Assembly: GCA_958450365.1 (NCBI GenBank)
Contig: CAUEEP010000911.1
Span: 620,001-684,000 of the forward strand
Direction of reading: 5' to 3'
Source: Mesorhabditis belari
Taxonomy: Eukaryota > Nematoda > Chromadorea > Rhabditida > Rhabditidae
Length of the DNA stretch: 64,000 nt
Below the pieces are notes generated by a model, which saw nothing but the letters and a program-made list of their open reading frames with translations, did not search any database and was not told the origin of the DNA. Shown piece by piece: positions 31,691 through 44,169 of this stretch. Position numbers and translations under genes: made by a program. Each line of letters opens with the position of its first letter. Positions within the stretch are counted from its first letter, which is position 1.

Positions 31691-32505
31691 GGGGGGTAGT
31701 GAATCGGGGAACCGAATGGGGGACCGGATCGGGGGTACGAATGGGGAACCGAATTGGTGAACCGAATCGGGGAACCGAATGGGGCAGCGAAGCGGGGAAA
31801 CCGCATAGGGGAACCGAATGGGGAAGCCGAATCGCAGGAATCGAATGGGGGAACCGAATGGGGGAACCGAATGGGGAACCGAATAGGGGAACCGAATGGG
31901 GGGAACCAAATCCGAGGAACCAAATCCGAGAAGCCAAATCCGAGGAGCCAAATCCGAGGAGCCAAATCCGAGGAGCCAAATCCGAAGAACCAAATCCGGG
32001 GGAATCGAATGGACGGAACCAAATCCGAGGAACCAAATCCGAGGAACCAAATCCGAGGAACCAAATCCGGGGAACCAAATCCGGGGAACCAAATCCGGGG
32101 AACCAAATCCGGGGAACCAAATCCGGGGAACCAAATCCGGGGAACCAAATCCGGGGAACCAAATCCGGGGAACCAAATCCGAGGAGCCAAATCCGAGGAG
32201 CCAAATCCGAGGAGCCAAATCCGAGGAGCCAAATCCGAAGAACCAAATCCGGGGGAATCGAATGGGGGAACCGAATGGACGGAACCAAATCCGAAGAACC
32301 AAATCCGAAGAACCAAATCCGAGGAAACAAATCCGGGGGAATCGAATGGGGGAACCGAATGGACGGAACCGAATCGGGGGGCACCGAATCGGGGGGCACC
32401 GAATCGGGGGGCACCGAATCGGGGGGCACCGAATCGGGGGGCACCGAATCGGGGGGCACCGAATCGAAGGAGCCAAATGGGGAACCGAATGGGGGAACCG
32501 AATTA
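31690..32505. repeat. 15-bp minisatellite GAACCAAATCCGGG
   Basis: About 54 copies of GGAACCAAATCCGGG / GGAGCCAAATCCGAG / GGGGAACCGAATG, with the GGCACCGAATCGGGG variant pure at 32380-32460. Five overlapping long frames (up to 381 codons) are array translation. Confidence 0.95.
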
Positions 32506-32509
32506 ACAA

Positions 32510-33240
32510 AAGAAAGACTGGATAAAGATGCTGACCGACTTGGAGCATGAAAAAAGCTCAAAGGATCCGATTTTTGTAACTTTCAAAAGGTTTCTGTTTC
32601 AGTTAAATCAGTCAACTTTAACTAATCAGTTAAATAACGAAAATTTCAAGGGTTTTACGTGCTTACTTGAGAAAAGCATCAAGAAAAAGTAGTAATATAT
32701 TTTTTGACATCAAGGAAACCCATTTTCTTGAAGCAAAGAACCAGGAATTTCCCGAATTTAGCATTCGCATTCAGTTGCTTTAACTTTAAGCTCTAGGATA
32801 GGCCTAGAACTCAAAATCTAAAGAACCCGAAAGTGTTCGTCTCTTGAAAAACTATCCGGGGAAGTTGTTATAAACGAAAACTGAAAGTAAACGACTGCAG
32901 CTCGCAGCTGAGCTTAATCCTGCTCAAAATCCCGAATTTTCCCCCGTTTTCTAGCTATTTATCGTCGTTTTTCCATTTGAAGTAATCGATTTCATAATTG
33001 CCGGTCCCGGGCCAGAAGAAAAGAACAAAAAAAAATATAATTCCTCCTCTTTTCTGCGCGGAAATTTTCCCATTTTCTTGGATTGCTCGTCCAAGGACGA
33101 AATGCCACTGGAATCACTGAAATCGGGGGAAATTTTTGTCATTTTTGCCAAGCTGGAGTCCACAGTACAGTTTTGATAAGTTGAAAATTGAAAATTTGAA
33201 AATTTGAAAATTTTGAAATTTTGAAGTTTTGAAAATTTTG
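32510..33240. other. no gene recognised
   Basis: A minus frame at about 32951-33259 contains SPDFSDSSGISSLDEQSKKM, which is protein-like, but no family is recognised and the splice borders are poor. Confidence 0.35.
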
Positions 33241-33244
33241 AGAA

Positions 33245-33655
33245 CAATTTGGTGAGCATAGAATGTTAATTCTTAAAGAATCGTTGCAATCGTTGAAATT
33301 CCTAAAGAATTAGCTACTGTGACTTCCAGATAGATGAATGTAAGCAAAAATTAATCAAAAAGAGATCAGTTTTTGACTCAAAACTTGACCGAAAGGGACG
33401 AGAGTCGACGGAAAAAATTTAATCGACCAAAGTCGTTGAAATTCCTAAAGAATCAGCTATTGTGACTTCCAGATAGATGAATGTAAACAATAATGGATCA
33501 AAAAGAGATTAGCTTTGGCCTCAAAACTTGACCCAAAGGGACGCAGGTTGAGGTGAAAAATCTGATCAGCCAAAAATCGTTGAAATTCTTAAAGAATCAG
33601 CTATTGTGACTTCCAGATAGATGAATGTAAACAATAATGAATCAAAAAGAGATTA
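33245..33655. repeat. ~143-bp tandem repeat, three units, with dispersed motif
   Basis: TGTGACTTCCAGATAGATGA recurs at about 33318, 33461 and 33605, with AATCGTTGAAATTCCTAAAG upstream of each. Confidence 0.92.
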
Positions 33656-34239
33656 GCTTTGGCCTCAAAACTTGGCCCAAAGGGACACGGGTTGACTGAT
33701 CGAAAATGGCCGGTTCTTGAGAGGGAAAAGGGGAAAAGGGGAAAAAAGGTTGGGTTTTCCTTGAAAGTGCCATCGAATCGAGGCATTGGAGAGATTGAGG
33801 AGAATCGGGGAAAAGAGAAACATATGTTTCGTGCAATCGAGGTGAGGGGACAATCGGGAATTGACTGGAGAAAGAGGGCCGATTTTTTTTTGGAGATTTT
33901 GCCTAAAAAAATGTTGAAAAACGGTTGCGTGCGCTCCAGAATGGCCAAAAATCGGTTCTGAGCCGCGTTTCAGCGATTGTTTCTTGGTGATTTTTGCTCA
34001 AAATCCCGAAAAACCGTGAGTGTAATGAAAAATCGATTCGGGTCGCGTTCCAGCTTGACGTAAAACATTGTTTTCTTTCTAAAGCTTGAGAATCCCTTAC
34101 AAAATAGTCGGGAGCTCGATAGAAAAATGGAAAAATCCGTTTTCAATCCATGGCAACCATGGCAAAAAATTGGGAATCCTTCAAAAAATAGAAAAAACTT
34201 TCGAAAACGTAGAAAATCCATGAAAGTTTTAAAAAAAGT

Positions 34240-34870
34240 TGTTAATAGCTAGCGTGCGTTCCAGATCGCACAAAAAAAACTCAAAATCTGAATTAGAGTG
34301 TTCTAGAAGCTTTAGAACGGCTAAAGTCAATTCCCAAAAAAATCAAACTCAGAAAGTGAACATTTCGCCTTCCAAAAGTCACCAATAGCCAGCGTGCCTT
34401 CCAGTTTGGTCAAAAAAAAAACTCAAAATCTGAATTAGAGTGTTCTAGAAGCTTTAGAACGGCTAAACTCAATGCCCAAAAAATCAAACTCAAAAAATTA
34501 GCATTTTGCCTTCCAAAAGTCACCAATAGCCAGCGTGCGTTCCAGATTGGCCAAAAAAAACTCAAAATCTGAATTAGAGTGTTCTAGAAGCTTTAGAACG
34601 GCTAAAGTCAATTCCCAAAAAAATCAAACTCAGAAAGTGAACATTTCGCCTTCCAAAAGTCATAAATAGCCAGCGTGCGTTCCAGTTTGGCCAAAAAAAA
34701 AACTCAAAATATGAACTAGAGTGTTCTAGAAGCTTTAGCACAGCTAAACTCAATGCTCAAAAAAAACAAACTCAAAAAATTAGCATTTCGCCTTTCAAAA
34801 GTCACCAATAGCCAGCGTGCGTTCCAGTTTAGCCAAAAATACTTCAATTCTCATGAGTTTTCAAGAATTT
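34240..34870. repeat. ~141-bp tandem repeat, about five units, with dispersed motif
   Basis: AGCGTGCGTTCCAG recurs at about 34251, 34391, 34532, 34672 and 34814; GTGTTCTAGAAGCTTTAG recurs within each unit. Confidence 0.93.
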
Positions 34871-35317
34871 TCTCACAAAATTCGCCTCCAACTTGAAAGG
34901 GGAAAAATTTTTGAATCGAATTTTAAGGGGAATCTTCCCAAAGCGCATCAATAGCTAGCGTGCGTTCCAGTTTCGCCAAAAATACATCAATAGCCAGAAA
35001 TGCGTTCCAATTTTTGGCAAAAAAGAACCCCGTGGATGGCCAAAAGGCAATTTTGCTCATTATTCCCAGAGAAAAGGGGTTAATCCATTTCCATGGAAAA
35101 TCAATTGGCTCCGAGGATGCTTTTGTTTTTCGCGAATCCATGAGAAAGCCCGGGAAAGACGGAGAAATCGAAAAAAACCATTTTCGGAAGAGAAAGAAAG
35201 CAAACGGAAAAGTGGAGAAAAATGGGAATTATGGGATTTTGAAAGTCAGCTTTTGGGTCTTTAAGATTTACCTCCAAAAAAAATCAGAACGATTGGCCCA
35301 ATTTTGGCCCTCTAAAG

Positions 35318-35512
35318 GCCCATCTACGCCTTCTGAAAGCCCTCTAGGCCTTCTGAAAGCCCTCTAGGCCTTCTGAAAGCCCCTCTAGGCCTTCTGAAGG
35401 CCAATCTAGGCCCTCTGAAAACCCCTCTAGACCTGCTGAAGGCCAATCTAGGCCTTCTGAAAGCCCTCTACGCCTTCGGAAAGCCCCTCTAGGCCTTCTA
35501 AAGTCCCCCCAA
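35318..35512. repeat. ~19-bp repeat CTCTAGGCCTTCTGAAAGCC
   Basis: About ten imperfect copies, some as CCAATCTAGGCC. Confidence 0.88.
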
Positions 35513-35942
35513 GTGCCAGTGCCATAATTGTGAGCCACTCTGTAGTTTTATAGCTGACAGAGACCGGGATGTAAACCAGGAACAAGGCCAGGTCAGGCAA
35601 GACTTGAACTGGCCTGACTTGAACTTCCTAGCTAGGATCCAGTTGGACCACTTTTGCCACTCCCCTTCATAATCCGTTGCTCACAACCCTTTCTAAGGCC
35701 AGGGTAGACTAGGCCGTGTCCAGCTCACATTTTTGCGCCATTTAGTCTAGCTTGCAACCTAGATCACGAGTTAATCAGGTCAGCTAAACCTGGCCTGTCA
35801 AACGGCTCAAACCTAGGCGTAGTTTAGGTACAGATTGAGCGAATTAGCTCAGAACCAGGGATGGACAAAATATAAAATATCCAGGCCAGGCCGGAAGTCA
35901 GGATCTGGCCTGACCCTGACCTGGCTTTAATTTTGAAACCAA

Positions 35943-36118
35943 CCTAGGCCTGCCAGAAGCCAGTCCAGCTAGAAGCCAGTCCAGCTAGAAGCCAGTCCAG
36001 CTAGAAGCCAGTCCAGCTAGAAGCCAGTCCAGCCAGAAGCCAGTCCAGCTAGAAGCCAGTCCAGCTAGAAGCCAGTCCAGCCAGAAGCCAGTCCAGCTAG
36101 AAGCCAGTCCAGCAGCTG
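35943..36118. repeat. 16-bp minisatellite AGCCAGTCCAGCTAGA
   Basis: About eleven copies of AGCCAGTCCAGCTAGA / AGCCAGTCCAGCCAGA. Confidence 0.93.
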
Positions 36119-36259
36119 GCCTGGCTTAATGACTTTTTCGTCCATCCCTGGTTAGACGCAGGTCTATGGGGTCTCAGGCTTAGGATCTCGCAACTTAAAG
36201 ATCTATAATCATGCCCCAAAAATGCACCCACCCAGGGAAAGCTTTGATTTCAGAGACAA

Positions 36260-36302
36260 AAAAAGGCGATGTGTCTGTTTTGTGTGTATAGAGTGGGCGG
36301 TA
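36260..36302 (+). CDS. possible exon of an unknown plus-strand gene
   Basis: Between GATTTCAG and the donor GTAAGA the plus strand reads DKKRRCVCFVCIEWA. Both splice signals are good, but it is very short and no family is recognised. It would be the upstream partner of 36490-36631 if that exon is real. Confidence 0.2.
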
Positions 36303-36489
36303 AGAAAAGGAAATGGATTGTTGAAGAGATCGCGTTGCGTCCATCTCCTTTTTTTGGGGCCTAAGAATCCTCGAATCTCTCACAACCCTTTACGCTGTCG
36401 TTGCCCTTCCCACTCCAGCCTTCTTATCCTCAGCATTGCTTTACCCAGTTCCCCCTCCAGTTCCCCCTCAGCCACATTTTCTGTCCCCC

Positions 36490-36631
36490 AGGACCCACCC
36501 TATATAGATGGGATGATGATAGGTCTGCTTTGGAGCTCAAGCAGAGGATTTCTGTGCAGAGGATTTCGGAAAAGAGGACATTGGAAGCTTTGGAGTCTAG
36601 AAATTGCAAGTACAACTATTTAGGTTTCAAA
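36490..36631 (+). CDS. possible exon of an unknown plus-strand gene
   Basis: After CTGTCCCCCAG the plus strand reads PTLYRWDDDRSALELKQRIS, then VQRISEKRTLEALESRNCKY and NYLG, with a possible GTTTCA donor. The amino-acid make-up (charged, helical) looks coding. No family is recognised; the frame also stays open to a stop at 36658. Confidence 0.3.
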
Positions 36632-36854
36632 ATCGATGCAAGGTTAGAAATTATTTAATCAATGGCTTCTGTGAGGTCCAGGATGAGTAATTTGATCAAA
36701 GAGAGCTGTTAGAAAGGAGGAGTTGATCAAGAATTGGAGTAGATCTCTAGTCTTCACTCTTAAAAAGTTTTTTGCGGCTTTTTGCGGTTTATTTTTAGGT
36801 TAACGACCTATGTGATATCCAGGATTACCAAATTCAATCAAAAAATAAAATCTC

Positions 36855-39485
36855 GAGGCTTTCCCGAGGCCCGAGGCTTTCCCAAGGCTTTCCTGAGGCC
36901 CGAGGCTTTCCCAAGGCCCGAGGCTTCCCCGAGGCCCGAGGCTTTCCCGAGGCTTTCCGAGGCCCGAGGCTTTCCCGAGGCCCGAGGCTTTCCCAAGGCT
37001 TTCCTGAGGCCCGAGGCTTTCCCAAGGCCCGAGGCTTTCCCGAGGCCCGAGGCTTTCCCGAGGCTTTCCTGAGGCCCGTGGCTTTCCCGAGGCTTTCCCG
37101 AGGCTTTCCCGAGGCTTTCCTGAGGCCCGAGGCTTTCCCGAGGCTTTCCTGAGGCCCGAGGCTTTCCCGAGGCTTTCCCGAGGCTTTCCCGAGGCTTTCC
37201 TGAGGCCCGAGGCTTTCCCGAGGCTTTCCTGAGGCCCGAGGCTTTCCCGGAGGCTTTCCCGAGGCTTTCCCGAGGCTTTCCTGAGGCCCGAGGCTTTCCC
37301 GAGGCTTTCCTGAGGCCCGAGGCTTTCCCGAGGCTTTCCCGAGGCTTTCCCGGAGGCTTTCCTGAGGCCCGAGGCTTTCCCGGAGGCTTTCCCGAGGCTT
37401 TCCTGAGGCCCGAGGCTTTCCCGGAGGCTTTCCTGAGGCCCGAGGCTTTCCCGAGGCTTTCCCGGAGGCTTTCCTGAGGCCCGAGGCTTTCCCGAGGCTT
37501 TCCTGAGGCCCGAGGCTTTCCCGAGGCTTTCCCGAGGCTTTCCTGAGGCCCGAGGCTTTCCCGAGGCTTTCCTGAGGCCCGAGGCTTTCCCGAGGCTTTC
37601 CTGAGGCTTTCCCGAGGCTTTCCCGAGGCTTTCCTGAGGCCCGAGGGCTTTCCCGAGGCTTTCCTGAGGCTTTCCCGGAGGCTTTCCTGAGGCCCGAGGC
37701 TTTCCCCGAGGCTTTCCCCGAGGCTTTCCCTGAGGCTTTCCTGAGGCCCGAGGCTTTCCCGGAGGCTTTTCCGAGGCTTTCCCGAGGCTTTCCCGGAGGC
37801 TTTCCTGAGGCCCGAGGCTTTCCCGAGGCTTTCCCGAGGCTTTCCCGGAGGCTTTCCTGAGGCCCGAGGCTTTCCCGAGGCTTTCCCGGAGGCTTTCCCG
37901 AGGCTTTCCTGAGGCCCGAGGCTTTCCCGGAGGCTTTCCTGAGGCTTTCCCGAGGCTTTCCCGAGGCTTTCCTGAGGCCCGAGGCTTTCCCGGAGGCTTT
38001 CCCGAGGCTTTCCCCGGAGGCTTTCCCGAGGCTTTCCTGAGGCCCGAGGCTTTCCCGAGGCTTTCCCGGAGGCTTTCCTGAGGCCCGAGGCTTTCCCGAG
38101 GCTTTCCCGGAGGCTTTCCTGAGGCCCGAGGCTTTCCCGGAGGCTTTCCTGAGGCCCGAGGCTTTCCCGAGGCTTTCCCGAGGCTTTCCCGAGGCTTTCC
38201 CGAGGCTTTCCTGAGGCCCGAGGCTTTCCCGAGGCTTTCCCGAGGCTTTCCCGAGGCTTTCCTGAGGCCCGAGGCTTTCCCGAGGCTTTCCCGAGGCTTT
38301 CTCGAGGCTTTCCCGAGGCTTTCCCGAGGCTTTCCTGAGGCCCGAGGCTTTCCCGAGGCTTTCCTGAGGCCCGAGGCTTTCCCGAGGCTTTCCCGAGGCT
38401 TTCCTGAGGCCCGAGGCTTTCCCGAGGCTTTCCTGAGGCCCGAGGCTTTCCCGAGGCTTTCCCGAGGCTTTCCCTGAGGCCCGAGGCTTTCCCGAGGCTT
38501 TCCTGAGGCCCGAGGCTTTCCCGAGGCTTTCCCGAGGCTTTCCCGAGGCTTTCCCGAGGCTTTCCTGAGGCCCGAGGCTTTCCCGAGGCTTTCCTGAGGC
38601 TTTCCCGAGGCTTTCCTGAGGCCCGAGGCTTTCCCGAGGCTTTCCCGGAGGCTTTCCCGGAGGCTTTCCTGAGGCCCGAGGCTTTCCCTGAGGCTTTTCC
38701 GAGGCTTTCCCCGAGGCTTTCCCGAGGCTTTCCTGAGGCCCGAGGCTTTCCCGGAGGCTTTCCCGAGGCTTTCCCGAGGCTTTCCTGAGGCCCGAGGCTT
38801 TCCCGAGGCTTTCCCGAGGCTTTCCCGAGGCTTTCCTGAGGCCCGAGGCTTTCCCGAGGCTTTCCCGAGGCTTTCCCGAGGCTTTCCCGAGGCTTTCCTG
38901 AGGCCCGAGGCTTTCCTGAGGCTTTCCCGGAGGCTTTCCCGAGGCTTTCCCGGAGGCTTTCCTGAGGCCCGAGGCTTTCCCGAGGCTTTCCCGAGGCTTT
39001 CCTGAGGCCCGAGGCTTTCCCGAGGCTTTCCCGAGGCTTTCCTGAGGCCCGAGGCTTTCCCGAGGCTTTCCTGAGGCCCGAGGCTTTCCCGAGGCTTTCC
39101 CGAGGCTTTCCCGAGGCTTTCCCGAGGCTTTCCTGAGGCCCGAGGCTTTCCCGAGGCTTTCCCGAGGCTTTCCCGAGGCTTTCCTGAGGCCCGAGGCTTT
39201 CCCGAGGCTTTCCCGAGGCTTTCTCGAGGCTTTCCCGAGGCTTTCCCGAGGCTTTCCTGAGGCCCGAGGCTTTCCCGAGGCTTTCCCGAGGCTTTCTCGA
39301 GGCTTTCCCGAGGCTTTCCCGAGGCTTTCCTGAGGCCCGAGGCTTTCCCGAGGCTTTCCTGAGGTCCGAGGCTTTCCCAAGGCCCGAGGCTTTCCCAAGG
39401 CCCGAGGCTTTCCCGAGGCTTTCCCGAGGCTTTCCCGAGGCTTTGCCGAGGCTTTCCTGAGGCCCGAGGCTTTCCCGAGGCTTTC
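36855..39485. repeat. 2.6 kb array of 11-bp unit AGGCTTTCCCG
   Basis: About 230 copies of AGGCTTTCCCG, interrupted by AGGCCCG every 2-5 units so that larger composite units appear. It is flanked on both sides by the same unit (GTGAKMTCCAGGATTACCAA at 36803 and 39590), as if it grew inside one copy. The 905-codon minus frame (KPRESLGKASG) is array translation. Confidence 0.96.
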
Positions 39486-39735
39486 CCGAACCCTTAACGA
39501 TCTCCCCACCATCGCTTCGAAGTCAGTCAATCCAAAAGTCAATCCCTTCAACTATTCAATCCCTTCAACTATTTGTCTTCAATAGTTGCAGTGAGCTCCA
39601 GGATTACCAAATTTCATCAAAAAAATGAAAAATAACGGAATTCTCGGGCCTGGACCTTAACGATCTCGCCACCCTCGCAACGACGACTTTCGGGGGTTTT
39701 CGGCTCATATCGTTTCCCATAAAATGTGGCCCAGG
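39486..39735. repeat. ~160-bp duplication flanking the 11-mer array
   Basis: CCTTAACGATCTC-CCACC occurs at about 39491 and 39656. The minus strand of the second copy has a short frame from ATG at 39720 (MGNDMSRKPPKVVVARVARS), unsupported by family match. Confidence 0.5.
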
Positions 39736-40079
39736 CATCTTTTTTTTTTGCGAATGTGTTCCCTTTTTCCTTTTCCATTTCGGAATTCATTGCGAATTCG
39801 CCGAATTTTCTCTTCTTTTTGCAATTTTTGGATTCTGAGCCGAGCTTATGGATTGAATGATGCGAATTTTTTTTTTTGGGGAAATTTTTGAAAAAATAAC
39901 GTCATTTTGCGCAGCGTACGTGTCAAGCAAGCTCCACAGCAAGCTCACAGCAAGCAAGCATTTAAATGAAGTGAAATTGAAACCATTTTGCTCCGGTTCA
40001 ATTCGGGATCTGATCTGAAAAGCTGCAGCTTTAGATTGTAACATAAGGCTTTACAATTGTTCTCAAATGGTGACTTCAG

Positions 40080-40680
40080 CATTGGATCTGGATGTCATGT
40101 AAGCTTTTCGTTTTGTTAGAAAACGATTTGACTCATTTCTCAAAAAGTCGATTTTCGAGCCTTAGAGTTTGAGGGATTTTGGGCGGATTTTTAAAGGCAA
40201 ACTTTGTTTTTTTAAAAACCAAATGCTAATCTGGATGTCATTTAAGCTTTTCGTTTTGTTAGAAAACGATTTGACTCATTTTCAAAAAATCGACTCTTGA
40301 GCCTTAGACTTCGAGGGATTTTGGGCGGATTTTTAAAGGCAAACTTTCTTTTTTTAAAAAGCAAACGCTAATCTGGATATCATGTAAGTTTTTCGTTGTG
40401 TTAGAAAACGATTTTACTCGTTTTCAAAAAAATCGGTTTTTGTGCTCTAGACTTTGAGGGATTTTGGGCCGATTTTACATGCAAATTTCGTTTTTTTAAA
40501 AACCAAACTCTAATCTGGATATCATTTCAGCTTTTCATTCTCTTAGAAAACGATTTTACTCATTTCTTAAAAAATCGACTTTTGAGCCTTAGACTTTGAG
40601 GGATTTTGGGCGGATTCTTAAATGCAAATCTTGTTTTTTAAAAACCAAACGCTAATCTGGATGTCATGTAAGTTTTAAAG
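40080..40680. repeat. ~142-bp tandem repeat, five units, with dispersed motif
   Basis: AATCTGGATGTCATGTAAG and variants recur at about 40085, 40229, 40371, 40513 and 40655. Each unit also has GAGGGATTTTGGGCGGATTT. Confidence 0.94.
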
Positions 40681-40689
40681 AAGAGAAAA

Positions 40690-41320
40690 AATGAAAAAAT
40701 GAAGAAAGTGTCCAAATTTCGACTTCAGCATCGGAGCAGTTTTGGGTGCTCGCTTTTGCGCATTTAAAACTCCACAAAAACAACGACTTTTGAGAATTTG
40801 CCAAAAGCCATTTTGCACAGAAACAATCAAGCTTTTTCATAGTTCAAATAAAGATTTTGTTGGTGGCGGCATTATTTTAAAAAGACGTTTCAAAAAAAAA
40901 AATTGTAAAGAGGTAGCCTAAGCCATCAGCAGAATCACAGCCTGAATCATCAACAGAACAAAGACAAAAGCGCAAAAGACAAGAGCGCTTAAGTTTACGC
41001 GCATCGAGAGCAGGAAGGTTGAAAGGTTGAAAAGAAAAACGAAATCAGAAAAGCCAGAAAACCAGATTTCGCCTGTTTTCTAGGAATCAGGCAAAAGCGA
41101 AAAGCTTGAGTAAAATTGACGGGTTATAGAAATCTCACGAACAGATCTCGCGAAAAAACAGAACAGTTCAAATTCTCGAGGAACACCCGGCAAAAAGAAA
41201 AAGCCCGCAAAAAAAAGCGTCCATTTTTGCCTAGTTTTCCCCATTTGAAATGCATGCTCGTCGACACTCTTTTGCCCACTTTATCAGCTAAATCGTCTCG
41301 ATGAAATTCAGACTTTTGCC
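40690..41320. other. no gene recognised
   Basis: Mostly unique A/T-rich sequence with no splice-bounded coding segment I trust. Confidence 0.5.
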
Positions 41321-41329
41321 CGTTTTTGA

Positions 41330-42660
41330 GCGATCTGGAACGCACAGCAAACTATGGGACAAATAGAATAACGAAATTGGGGAAGGATAGGTTTTTGGAA
41401 AATTGTCGGAAGTTCGCGAGCTCTAATAGGCAAAATTGCCAATGAAAAACCTAGTTTGCATTGATTTTTGGCCAATCTGGAACGCACAGAAAACTATGGG
41501 AAAAATAGAATAACTATTTTCAGGCGACAGTCAGTCACGCGTTCAGTCAGGCGACACAGAAGATAATGCAATACTCCCAAACAAAACTATTAAGTGATAT
41601 TAAGTAAATGAGGTGTATTCTAGTGTTCTATTCTAGTATTCTCTTTTTCAATTCCCCTCCCGGGTGTCATCCTAATATAGCATTTACGGTAAGCTGTAAG
41701 ATCGGAATGAGCAAATCAAAACTTTTTGCTATTTATTTAATTTTTGGGTGATCTGGAACGCACAGCAAATTATGGGGTAAATAGAATAACGAAATTGGGA
41801 AAGGATAGGTTTTTGGAAAATAGTCCGAAGTTCTCGAGCTCTAATAGCCAAAATTGCCAGTGAAAAACCTCGTTTGCATTGATTTTTGACCGATCTGGAA
41901 CGCACAGCAAACTATGGGACAAATAGAATAACGAAATTGGGAAAGGATAGGTTTTTGGAAAATAGTCCGAAACTCTAGTAGCTTTAACCAGTAAAATTGC
42001 TAAAGAAAGATTTGTTTTTGTTTAATTTTTGACCGATCTGGAACGCACAGCAAGCTATGGGACAAATAGAATAACGAAATTTTGAAAGGATAGGTTTTTG
42101 GAAAATAGTCGGAAGTTCTCGAGCTCTAATAGCCAAAATTGCCAGTGAAAAACCTCGTTTGCATTGATTTTTGACCGATCTGGAACGCACAGCAAACTAT
42201 GGGACAAATAGAATAACGAAATTGGGAAAGGATAGGTTTTTGGAAAATAGTCCGAAACTCTAGTAGCTTTAACCAGTAGAATTGCTAAAGAAAGATTTGT
42301 TTTTGTTTAATTTTTGAGCGATCTGGAACGCACAGCAAACTATGGGGTAAATAGAATAACGAAATTGGGGAAGGATAAGTTTTTGGAAAATTGTCGGACG
42401 CGCTCATAGCTCTAATAAGCAAAATTGCCAATGAAAAACCTAGTTTGCATTGATTTTTGGGTGATCTGGAACGCACAGCAAACTATGGAACAAATAGAAT
42501 AACGAAATTGGGAAAGGGTAGGTTTTCAGAAAATAGGCGGAAGCTCTCATAGCTCCTATACCTCTAATAAGCAAAATTGCCAATGAAAAACTTTGTTTGG
42601 ATTTATTTGCAGATCTGGAACGCATCTGGAAACACCAATCTGGAACGCACAGAAATCTTT
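41330..42660. repeat. ~142-bp tandem array, about nine units, minus orientation
   Basis: GATCTGGAACGCACAGCAAA recurs at about 41333, 41475 (variant), 41751, 41893, 42036, 42178, 42321 and 42464. It is inverse to 15.3-16.1 kb. At 41530-41720 it includes the unoccupied version of the 16.2 kb MITE insertion site. Confidence 0.94.
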
Positions 42661-42999
42661 GGCCAATCCAGAATGCCAAAAATGGCCAAAATCAGCAATT
42701 TCATTTTTCTGAGGTGTCAAATTTTCGAAATTTTTTCCAAAATCGAAAAAATCCCAAACTGACTTGGGAAAAAATTGTTGTGAGCTCCAAAACGCAAAAA
42801 ATTTCTCAAAAACTCATCGCTTATAAATAATTTTTGAAATTTCGTGAAGGAAAGCGAAAATGCGAAATTTTTTTTTCGATTTCCCTCGGGATTCGTTTAA
42901 AAGTGAAGAAAATAAGAAAATAAGTCCAAATTTTGAACAAAACTAAAATAAAACTCAAAAATGATTCTATTTTCGCAACAAATTCTCCCCAGACATTGT

Positions 43000-44165
43000 A
43001 AATCAGAAGAAAGAAATCAGAAAAGAATTCTTGGAGAGCTCAAATGTCAGTGAAGGGGGAGAGAGGGGAGGTGACGCGTTCCGAGACGTTCCGAGAAAGT
43101 CAGATTGAAACTTTTTAAGTCCAAAAAGTTTGCAATATCGAGAATGCACTCCAGTTTGGCGTTTGGAAAAGAAATTTCCCTTCAATTTCGCAATTTTCAA
43201 TCAATTTTGTGGCATTGGAGCAATTTCTGAAAAACCAAATTGCAAAAAGCTTCAGAGAGTAGAATTGTAGCGCTCAAAAGCTTACATGACTTCCAGTTTG
43301 GTGTTTGGAAAAGAAATTTTGATTCAATTTTGCGATTTTCAATCAATTTTGTGTCATTAGAGCAATTTCTGAAAAACCAAATTGCAAAAAGCTTCAGAGA
43401 ATGGAGTTCTAAAGCTCAAAAGCTTACATGACTTCCAGTTTGAAGTTTTAAACCAAAACCGAAGCTTATTCATTGTATGGAATCAAGAAAATCGCTCGGT
43501 GAAGCTTCAAACTGGTATGAAAAGTGAGAAAGCCGAAAAAAAGGTAATTTTAACAAACTAAGGTCAAGTGTGAGCTCCAATTTGGTTAATTTACAATAGC
43601 AGACCCCTCGAAATAGCGTTTTTTTGGGACAGAAGGGGAGAGAAAGGAGATGACCCGTTCCGAGACGTTCCGAGAAAGTCAAATCGAAACTTTTTAAGTC
43701 CAAAAGGTTTGCAATATGCAAAATGCACTCCAGTTTGGCGTTTAGAAAAGAAATTTCGCAGTTTTGATTCAATTTTGGTTCCATTTTGTGGCATTAGATC
43801 AATATCTTAGAAACGAAATTGCAAAAACCTCCGAGAATGGAATTCTAACGCTCAAAAGCTTACATGACTTCCAGTTTGAGGTTTTAAACCGAAGCCGAAG
43901 CTTATTCATTGTATGGAATCAAGAAAATTGCTCGATGAAGCTTCAAACTGGTATGAAAGGTGGGAAAGCCGAAAAGGAGGTATTTTTAACAAACTAGAAT
44001 CAAGCGTGAGCTCCAATTTGGTGATAAATAACGTCAAAAACTCTAATAGAAGCCCCTCTCCAATAGAAGCCCCGTAACCCCTCGAAATCTCGTTTTTGGG
44101 ACATTTTTTGACGAGAATGAATCGAATTCGGCATAAATATGCAAATATCATCGGCATTTTTTCAA
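43000..44165. repeat. ~142-bp repeats in two related blocks
   Basis: TGCACTCCAGTTTGGCGTTT and CATGACTTCCAGTTTG recur at about 43145, 43286, 43428 and again 43723 and 43865. The blocks 43.06-43.5 and 43.64-44.0 are diverged copies of each other. Confidence 0.9.
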
Positions 44166-44169
44166 ATTC

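Noticed and set aside
36834..39551. 905-codon minus-strand open frame (KASGKPRESLG repeats)
   Set aside because: It is translation of the AGGCTTTCCCG array; no non-repetitive domain, start context or splice support.
39650..39735. Minus-strand first-exon candidate from ATG at 39720 (MGNDMSRKPPKVV)
   Set aside because: The sequence is one copy of a local duplication, the other copy does not keep the frame, and the donor is poor.
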